A DNA stretch of 64,000 nt, taken from positions 1 to 64,000 of the forward strand of contig JAEEQP010000020.1 of assembly GCA_016285355.1 (NCBI GenBank). Direction: 5' to 3'. The stretch is from Bacteroidales bacterium. Lineage in GTDB: Bacteria > Bacteroidota > Bacteroidia > Bacteroidales > F082. The notes below the pieces were generated by a model. That model was not told the DNA's origin, made no database searches, and saw only the letters and a program-made list of their open reading frames with translations. Of this stretch, positions 59,441 to 64,000 are shown piece after piece. How positions within the stretch are numbered: position 1 is the stretch's first letter; each line of letters starts with the position of its first letter. The position numbers were made by a program, and so were the translations under genes.

Positions 59441-59507
59441 GGCTTTGAAGCCATGTCATCCCTGCGCTGAACCGCGCGGTGGCATGGGATCTATAGCTTC
59501 AAAAGCC
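59441..59507. repeat. Palindromic element, reverse orientation
   Basis: GGCTTTGAAGC (59441..59451) pairs with GCTTCAAAAGCC (59496..59507) with one bulged base; inside are the reversed spacers GTC and CT AT and inner arms ATCCC/GGGAT. Same core as at 29531, 54548 and 59537, but inverted. Confidence 0.7.
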
Positions 59508-59536
59508 GTCTATCAAGGTTGCTGTTTACCAATAAC

Positions 59537-59591
59537 GCCTCCCATAGATTCCCTCTCACGTACATGCCTTTGCAGGAATGACATGGGAGGC
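59537..59591. repeat. Palindromic element
   Basis: Outer arms GCCTCCCAT (59537..59545) / ATGGGAGGC (59583..59591), spacers AG and GAC, inner arms ATTCC (59548..59552) / GGAAT (59575..59579). Confidence 0.8.
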
Positions 59592-59624
59592 TTGTACAAT
59601 AGGAACCATAAAAGTTGACATCTA

Positions 59625-59687
59625 CGTGTATATTCTTAAAATACACGATTTTTATTAAAAAGTGTATTTTTATAGAATTTTTACACT
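59625..59687. promoter_or_regulatory. Putative operators of the antitoxin
   Basis: Two inverted repeats with the GTGTA half-site: CGTGTAT...ATACACG (59625..59647) and AGTGTA...TACACT (59661..59687). They lie 30-100 bases upstream of a TATCTTTG box (59717..59724), a good position for autoregulation by the HTH antitoxin downstream. Confidence 0.6.
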
Positions 59688-59744
59688 AAAAAATGTAATT
59701 TTCCCAGAATTGTTTGTATCTTTGCAACGCAAATACAAGCATTT

Positions 59745-59836
59745 ATGATTAAAACAAAACAAGAAGTCGAGGCTTTTCTTGGTCAGTTTGGCATCAAGTT
59801 CGATGTTTGAATTATGCATTCAAAAAGGAGGAATAA
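59745..59836 (+). pseudogene. MqsR-like toxin remnant (middle deleted)
   Basis: ATG 59745 starts MIKTKQEVEAFLGQFGIKFDV and then a TGA; this resembles the start of MqsR-family toxins of Bacteroidota (TKQEVE.FL..F; recall). In the +2 frame, bases 59810..59836 read NYAFKKEE then TAA, matching the family's usual C-terminal tail (recall). The middle (roughly 70-80 codons, including the RNase residues) is gone. Only a 20-codon peptide could be made. The AAGGAGG in the tail serves as a ribosome site for the antitoxin. Confidence 0.65.
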
Positions 59837-59837
59837 C

Positions 59838-60833
59838 ATGGAAAAGTATGTCGAGATAAGAAGCCCATTTACTGGCGGAAAAGTAAAGGAAATCAGCACC
59901 GTGGAAGAGCACGAATTCCGAAAAGAGCGGTTTTCGGTTCATGTTCGCTATTATGTCTGCGAAGATACCGGCGATCGGTTTACGACAACGGAGCAAGATG
60001 AGCTTCTGTTCAACGAACTCTATTCCCAATATCGCGTAAACCACGGCATCCCTTTTCCAGAAGAAATCAAGAGCATCAGGCTACATTACGGCTTGAATTA
60101 CCAACAAATTACCAAGATTCTCGGTTTCGGCGTCAATCAGTATGCGCAATACGAAAAGGGCCAGATGCCTTCAGAATCCAACGGCAAGTTGCTATCGGCT
60201 GCCATGAATCGCCAGTTTATGCTTCATTTATTGGAAGACAGCCGTGCCGAATTCGATGAAACTGAATACAACAAGGTGCATCAATCCATATTGGCATCGG
60301 AAGCCAAGCCCGAAAACGAAGCACAAAAGCGGCTCATCTATCGCGACATCCGTCGTTCCGTTTACAATGGCTTTGGCCAATTAAATGTCGAAAAGGTTTC
60401 CGAAATGGCCAAGTTTTTCATTTATAAAGAAGGCGGTCTGTTTCCCACCAAACTCAACAAGGAAATGTTCTATGCTGATTTCCTGCACTACAAGCTGCAC
60501 GGCCAATCCATCAGCGGGCTACAGTACCAGGCCATCCAATATGGTCCCGTCCCAGTCCATTACGACACCATCTACGACAACATTGACGGCATCAGCAAGG
60601 AGATTGTTGTGGCACACGACATGGAAAGCACACGTTTGAGTTGTAGTTCTTGCGACACTAGCGTATTTAGTGAACAAGAACTAAAAACGCTTAATGACGT
60701 TTTGGCCAAAATCCAGCCCATGAGCACACAAGAGGTGATAGACAAAAGCCATTTGGAAGACGCTTGGAAACATTACCGCGGTGGGAATCAGTTGATTCCT
60801 TTTTCTGAGGCGTTTTCGCTGGTGTTGGCGTGA
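59838..60833 (+). CDS. MqsA-type HTH / Panacea (DUF4065) antitoxin
   Basis: 331 residues from ATG 59838; AAGGAGG eight bases upstream decides this start over ATG 59814. N-terminal about 70 residues are a degenerate MqsA-type zinc-ribbon (SPFTGGKVKEI, YYVCEDTGDRFTTTEQDE). Residues about 70-115: helix-turn-helix of the MqsA/Xre kind (IKSIRLHYGLNYQQITKILG, FGVNQYAQYEKGQ). C-terminal about 150 residues: Panacea/SocA-like DUF4065 (EMAKFFIYKEGGLFPTKLNK, MFYADFLHYKLHGQSISGLQ, YGPVPVHYD). Such proteins are antitoxins of varied toxins; here the toxin is mostly deleted. Confidence 0.82.
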   Translation: MEKYVEIRSPFTGGKVKEISTVEEHEFRKERFSVHVRYYVCEDTGDRFTTTEQDELLFNELYSQYRVNHGIPFPEEIKSIRLHYGLNYQQITKILGFGVNQYAQYEKGQMPSESNGKLLSAAMNRQFMLHLLEDSRAEFDETEYNKVHQSILASEAKPENEAQKRLIYRDIRRSVYNGFGQLNVEKVSEMAKFFIYKEGGLFPTKLNKEMFYADFLHYKLHGQSISGLQYQAIQYGPVPVHYDTIYDNIDGISKEIVVAHDMESTRLSCSSCDTSVFSEQELKTLNDVLAKIQPMSTQEVIDKSHLEDAWKHYRGGNQLIPFSEAFSLVLA

Positions 60834-60861
60834 CAACACTTTGGAATCGGGAGGTGAAGCC

Positions 60862-61308
60862 CTATAACAAATCCAAAAATTCCTGTGGAGTCACCACCTT
60901 AACCGGGGATTTGGCATTCACATCAAAATCCCTTTCGTTAAAGGTGATAAGTAATGTACAGCCTTCTTTCAAGGCCGCCTGATACTGACAACTGTCTTCA
61001 AGATCAGAAAACGCCTTATCGTCAATACTGCGCAAGAGCGAATCTCTGTCGTGTTCTGCCACTTGAAACTTATTCAATACTTGTTTCATAATCGAGCGTA
61101 GTGCATCAATTCTGTAAGGCTTCTTCAAATCCATAACCTTCCGAAGATAGTTATCTACTGTATAAAGCATCCCATAGAACCCTCCAACGGTCAGATACAT
61201 CTCGTGATTCCCTATTGAAAGCATCGACAAACTTCTCTTAGCTAAATCCATCTGCTCTCTTTGTAGAATCACCTCAAGAATCACATTCGTGTCAACCAGC
61301 ACCTTCAT
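60862..61308 (-). CDS. PIN-domain toxin (VapC-like)
   Basis: 148 residues. PIN endoribonuclease: Asp6 in MKVLVDTNVILEVIL; the conserved Glu/Asp in AFSDLEDSCQYQAA; and ITFNERDF as the third acidic motif, with KVVTPQEFLDLL at the end. VapC-type toxins cut tRNA or mRNA. It is encoded just downstream of a small protein that overlaps its start by 4 bases (61305..61308), a typical antitoxin-toxin order. Confidence 0.85.
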   Translation of the reverse strand: MKVLVDTNVILEVILQREQMDLAKRSLSMLSIGNHEMYLTVGGFYGMLYTVDNYLRKVMDLKKPYRIDALRSIMKQVLNKFQVAEHDRDSLLRSIDDKAFSDLEDSCQYQAALKEGCTLLITFNERDFDVNAKSPVKVVTPQEFLDLL

Positions 61309-61616
61309 ATTCCATACTTTTCACTCAAATACTCATCACGAAGCTCCTCCGCAGAATATACCGATGGCTTCAAAATTCCACCCAGTTTGAATAAACCGTC
61401 AGGGTCATTTTCGAGGGACTTCAATTGCTCCACGATTTCCTTGTCATGATTCGACACGCTAGAGTCTGCATATTGAGCCGCATAGCTTAGCAAAGCTTCA
61501 TGAAGAAACTTCTCAAGCCATGCCTGAACTGCAACATCTCTGCCAATGTGGGGTCTGACTTCCTCAATCAATGCATCGTCTATTGCGATATTATACCTGC
61601 ACATACGCCTAATCAT
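61305..61616 (-). CDS. Putative antitoxin of the PIN toxin
   Basis: 103 residues from ATG 61616 (an internal ATG at 61604 would begin MCRYNIAID). The first part (YNIAIDDALIEEVRPHIG) fits a ribbon-helix-helix DNA-binding domain; the C-terminal tail (LKPSVYSAEELRDEYLSEKYG) is a typical toxin-binding extension. Overlaps the PIN gene start by 4 bases. Preceded by TATTTTTG (61630..61637) with TTG 19 bases further on this strand, a good promoter. Confidence 0.75.
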   Translation of the reverse strand: MIRRMCRYNIAIDDALIEEVRPHIGRDVAVQAWLEKFLHEALLSYAAQYADSSVSNHDKEIVEQLKSLENDPDGLFKLGGILKPSVYSAEELRDEYLSEKYGI

Positions 61617-61663
61617 TTATTTCTGAGTGCAAAAATACATAATTTCCCTCAAACCGCAACTGC

Positions 61664-61713
61664 AATCAGCTTATTCCTTATTCTGAGGCGTTTTCGCTGG
61701 TTTTTGTGTGACA
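61664..61713 (+). pseudogene. C-terminal remnant of a second MqsA/Panacea antitoxin gene
   Basis: 50 bases match the end of the intact antitoxin gene (60786..60835) with six substitutions. It still reads NQLIPYSEAFSLVFV then TGA in the same frame, compared with NQLIPFSEAFSLVLA in the intact gene. It flanks the PIN pair on the far side. Confidence 0.8.
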
Positions 61714-61740
61714 TTAACACCTTAAATCATAAAAACTCCA

Positions 61741-62325
61741 TCAAATGATTTCCGTAACAATGCCAAGTTTAAAGGCTTCGTCTGCCGTAAGAAACCAATC
61801 CTTGCGATTTTGAATTACATCATTGAGTTGTGTATCCGTAATGTTGGTCTTTTCCTTAATAATTCGAAAAAGCATGTCGTTAATGCGTGAGGCTTCGGCA
61901 ACCGTATCTTCCATTTCTCGCAATGAGCCAATGGATATACCTTGAACTTGATGAATCATGAAAGTTGTGTTACGATAGGCCTTGCGGACTTTAGAGCCAA
62001 GCGCTACAACGATGCCCATCGACATGATTTTGCCTGTGCAAATCACTTCTATTGGCGTTAGTGAAGCTTCAATCACATCATGGAGAGCCATTCCATCATA
62101 ACAAGTTCCTCCACCAGTGGAAAGGTAAAACCTAATTGGCGTTAGAAGTACAGCCGTGGGCTCTTGGTGATTTTCAATCGCCCATTGACGGCACTTCTCT
62201 GAATAATCAAGGTCGTTTGCGTTGATTTTTGCAATATCCTTGATGGCGGCCTCAACCGTTGTGTTTTTGATTTCACCAAAGAAGGTGATTATCTTTTCTT
62301 TGGGTTCTAATTGTTTGATTTCCAT
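61741..62325 (-). CDS. ClpP-like serine protease
   Basis: 194 residues. Clp protease proteolytic-subunit fold: Ser102 in KIMSMGIVVALG, His125 in FMIHQVQG and Asp176 in NRKDWFLTADEA, a full catalytic triad. This is not the housekeeping ClpP (usual neighbours clpX or tig are absent, and sequences around the motifs are divergent); it resembles phage- or plasmid-type ClpP. It lies 19 bases after the metallophosphoesterase stop and is the last gene of a three-gene run. Confidence 0.82.
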   Translation of the reverse strand: MEIKQLEPKEKIITFFGEIKNTTVEAAIKDIAKINANDLDYSEKCRQWAIENHQEPTAVLLTPIRFYLSTGGGTCYDGMALHDVIEASLTPIEVICTGKIMSMGIVVALGSKVRKAYRNTTFMIHQVQGISIGSLREMEDTVAEASRINDMLFRIIKEKTNITDTQLNDVIQNRKDWFLTADEAFKLGIVTEII

Positions 62326-62344
62326 TAAATTTAAAAAGTATATT

Positions 62345-62926
62345 TCAAATTGTTAGTAACGCATAACGACCGTATTTGCCTCCAGCGGCGTTTGAAAACC
62401 GCACTCTACGAAACACCTCATAGGTGTCTTTGGTATGGTGCAGATGTCCGAAAAGATGATATTTCGGTCTTACATCCATTACACGTTTGTAAAGAGTATA
62501 GTCGCCATAATTGATGCCGTCCTGTTCATCGAGAATGCCTAATGGAGGTTGATGCGTAAGCAGCACATCCGTGTCAGCAGGGATGCGGCCAAACAGCTCA
62601 GGGAAGTTGCCGTCAAGGTCGTCCTGCAAAAACATAGGCACACCGTAAAACTTGATGCCGTCAATGGTGATGCTGTCATTGCAGAGATAATGTACATTGT
62701 CTGGCAAGCCTTCAATGTTGGCACCATATAGGCAGTTGTCGTGATTCCCTGCAATGAAGATCTTGTGAGCATAGGACAGGCCGCTAAACCATTCGATGAA
62801 GTCCTTGACTTCCTCTTCGGTGCCATCCTCAGTGATGTCACCGGTATGCACAATGACATCGGCATTAGGCAAATCTTTCAGAATCTGATGCTTGCCGTGA
62901 GTATCAGAGATATGTAGTATTTTCAT
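62345..62926 (-). CDS. Metallophosphoesterase
   Basis: 193 residues. Calcineurin-like fold with all motifs: SDTHGKH at the start, VHTGDITEDG, IAGNHDNCLYG, LLTHQPPLG, FGHLHHTKDTYE. Acts on a phosphoester; substrate unknown (cyclic nucleotide phosphodiesterase and RNA repair are possible). It begins two bases after the stop of the beta-lactamase-fold gene, so it is cotranscribed with it. Confidence 0.88.
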   Translation of the reverse strand: MKILHISDTHGKHQILKDLPNADVIVHTGDITEDGTEEEVKDFIEWFSGLSYAHKIFIAGNHDNCLYGANIEGLPDNVHYLCNDSITIDGIKFYGVPMFLQDDLDGNFPELFGRIPADTDVLLTHQPPLGILDEQDGINYGDYTLYKRVMDVRPKYHLFGHLHHTKDTYEVFRRVRFSNAAGGKYGRYALLTI

Positions 62927-62928
62927 GT

Positions 62929-64000
62929 TTATTCCTTTGTGTTAGTTAAATCTATTGTAGTTTCGTCAGTGACAGCGAGAACGGTATAACTTTGGAAAAG
63001 CTTTTTATATTTTTCGGGCATTTCCGTGTGTATGGGAACGATGCATTTCGGCTGAACATGCTCGACAATCTTTTGTAGCGATGCCACGTCAGCATGGCCG
63101 CTGGTGTGGATGTCAGGCAGTTTCTGCCTAAGCTCTGGCTTATCTTCAATCCAAGCCTTCAAGCGATTGATTTCACTTTTGTCTTGCTCCCAGTATTGCG
63201 CCCAAATAGAATTGGTCAGACAAACCTTAGTCTTCGAGATGTACCTGTTAAGGTCGCCAATAAGTTTAGGGCGATATAGCAGCACATATTTTGAAGGATT
63301 CACAGGTAAATCCGTTTGGTCTAATTTCGTTGCCCCTCTACGCAGGTCAAGGACCAATTGCCTGTCTTTCTCAATCATCCAATTGGTAAACGACCATGGG
63401 AAATAAATCTCCAAACTTGGGAATGTTTTGTTTGGAATGCTTTGCCGATTCTGATGAGCAAGCTCCAAGGCATACGCAGCGTAGGGGTCTACACCTAAAA
63501 CGCGGTTGGTTCTGACACAAGCCTTATACAATGCAACGATCCTATCGATGTTTTGAGAAGAGCACCACACCAGATGCAGACTATCCGGATTGGATGAGAA
63601 TTGTTTGACAAACTCATTCTCAATGGCCGTTTCCGTCTTTTGCCTAACGCCTCTGCCCAAATTAGTGCCTTCCAAAAAGAGATAATCCACGTTTTGAGGA
63701 AGGTTTTTGTATAGCACACCTTTCTTCCCGTGCAGCCTGATGTCACCGCTATAAAGGATACGTTTCCCACATACTTCAAAGAGGAACGCACATGCCCCAA
63801 AAGCTGAATGGTCAACGTCGAATTTCGTGACACGAAAGTCTTTGATAGTCACCGTGTCTTCGATGGGATGAATGTCCAGATACTCCGTAAGGTCTTCGCC
63901 AAACATCCCTGATATTTTCATCAGCTCAGCGGTTTCCTTCGTGGCGGATACCTTGGTGCCTTGTGGAGCCTCATTGAGCAGCCCATAATGGTCTGCATGG
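62929..64000 (-). CDS. Metallo-beta-lactamase-fold hydrolase, beta-CASP/RNase J-like (5' end outside window)
   Basis: The frame continues beyond the right edge; an internal ATG at 63921 is not the true start since upstream codons read HADHYGLLNEAPQGTKVSATKE in two parts, the HxxDH metal-binding motif of the family. Within the window: FDVDHSAFGACAFLFEVCGK, YSGDIRLHG, and TSGHAD...CIVPIHTEMPE, the beta-CASP and RMMBL-type signatures. Probably an RNA-processing nuclease. It leads an operon with the metallophosphoesterase and ClpP-like genes. Confidence 0.82.
   Translation of the reverse strand, partial: HADHYGLLNEAPQGTKVSATKETAELMKISGMFGEDLTEYLDIHPIEDTVTIKDFRVTKFDVDHSAFGACAFLFEVCGKRILYSGDIRLHGKKGVLYKNLPQNVDYLFLEGTNLGRGVRQKTETAIENEFVKQFSSNPDSLHLVWCSSQNIDRIVALYKACVRTNRVLGVDPYAAYALELAHQNRQSIPNKTFPSLEIYFPWSFTNWMIEKDRQLVLDLRRGATKLDQTDLPVNPSKYVLLYRPKLIGDLNRYISKTKVCLTNSIWAQYWEQDKSEINRLKAWIEDKPELRQKLPDIHTSGHADVASLQKIVEHVQPKCIVPIHTEMPEKYKKLFQSYTVLAVTDETTIDLTNTKE

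Larger units (their letters stand above)
59396..59744. other. Intergenic interval with palindromic elements and operators
   Basis: 349 bases without a gene. Contains a repeated ATCATCCCTGCGCTG word (59417 and 59456), two palindromic elements and two inverted repeats before the toxin-antitoxin locus. Confidence 0.6.

Noticed and set aside
59396..59744. Possible small RNA between the DUF2007 gene and the antitoxin locus
   Set aside because: Hairpins are explained by the palindromic elements and operators; no promoter-terminator pair encloses them.
60786..60835. Target-site duplication of a mobile element carrying the PIN pair
   Set aside because: 50 bases is too long for a usual target duplication, and the differences keep the frame and protein, indicating a paralogous gene tail instead.

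Overview
The window looks like a chromosomal piece of a Bacteroidales (Bacteroidota) bacterium, probably an uncultured gut or rumen type. The reasons are many TAnnTTTG-type promoter boxes (the Bacteroidota -7 element, often with a TTG about 19 bases upstream), lipoproteins with a Cys-Lys-Lys or Cys-His-Lys start, a C10 (streptopain-like) protease and a neighbour with type IX secretion (T9SS) tails, and MqsA/Panacea and AbiE antitoxins of the kinds seen in that phylum. Genus cannot be read from the sequence.

Region 1 (1-18.2 kb, all minus strand) encodes envelope and secreted proteins. A tightly spaced run from 8802 down through the left edge encodes an LPP20-like protein, a DUF4384 protein, two fibronectin-III-like repeat lipoproteins, a secreted caspase-fold protease, a small barrel-like protein and two near-duplicate InlB/FISUMP-type lipoproteins (the second cut by the window). 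Behind their own promoters lie a larger LPP20-type protein, an Abi/HEPN protein amid hairpin repeats, an 1112-residue repeat lipoprotein, and a PEGA protein whose C-terminus repeats the barrel-like module. This is the best candidate for an undescribed system: a surface or periplasmic caspase with DUF4384/LPP20 partners and a modular set of lipoproteins.

Region 2 (18.3-22.0 kb, plus) is a DUF47-PiT-DUF47 phosphate uptake operon followed by pncB. Region 3 (22.0-34.8 kb) is accessory: two AAA ATPases with C-terminal D...ExK signatures, an MmeI-like type IIG restriction-modification protein, an HD hydrolase, an orphan phosphoribosyltransferase, topB, a Kef-type antiporter, and an AbiEi antitoxin whose AbiEii toxin has been hollowed out. 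Region 4 (34.9-48.1 kb) has a large SNF2 helicase, acyl-CoA synthetase, phosphopantetheinyl transferase, carbamate kinase, a calcium P-type ATPase, a TerB-like protein and peptidase E. Region 5 (48.3-59.4 kb) has two tRNAs, L-serine dehydratase, the T9SS protease pair, EcsC-like protein, rarA, two Sel1 proteins, pnuC, a DMT transporter and a DUF2007 protein. Region 6 (59.4-64 kb) has palindromic repeats, an MqsA/Panacea antitoxin next to a deleted MqsR-like toxin, a PIN toxin-antitoxin pair, a remnant of a second antitoxin gene, a ClpP-like protease, a metallophosphoesterase and a partial metallo-beta-lactamase-fold protein.

Recurring small-scale themes are toxin genes that lost their middle while the antitoxin stayed intact, families of intergenic hairpins (one of which sits in frame inside topB), and duplication of lipoprotein modules. 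All family names rest on reading motifs by eye and on recall of families; no search was run.
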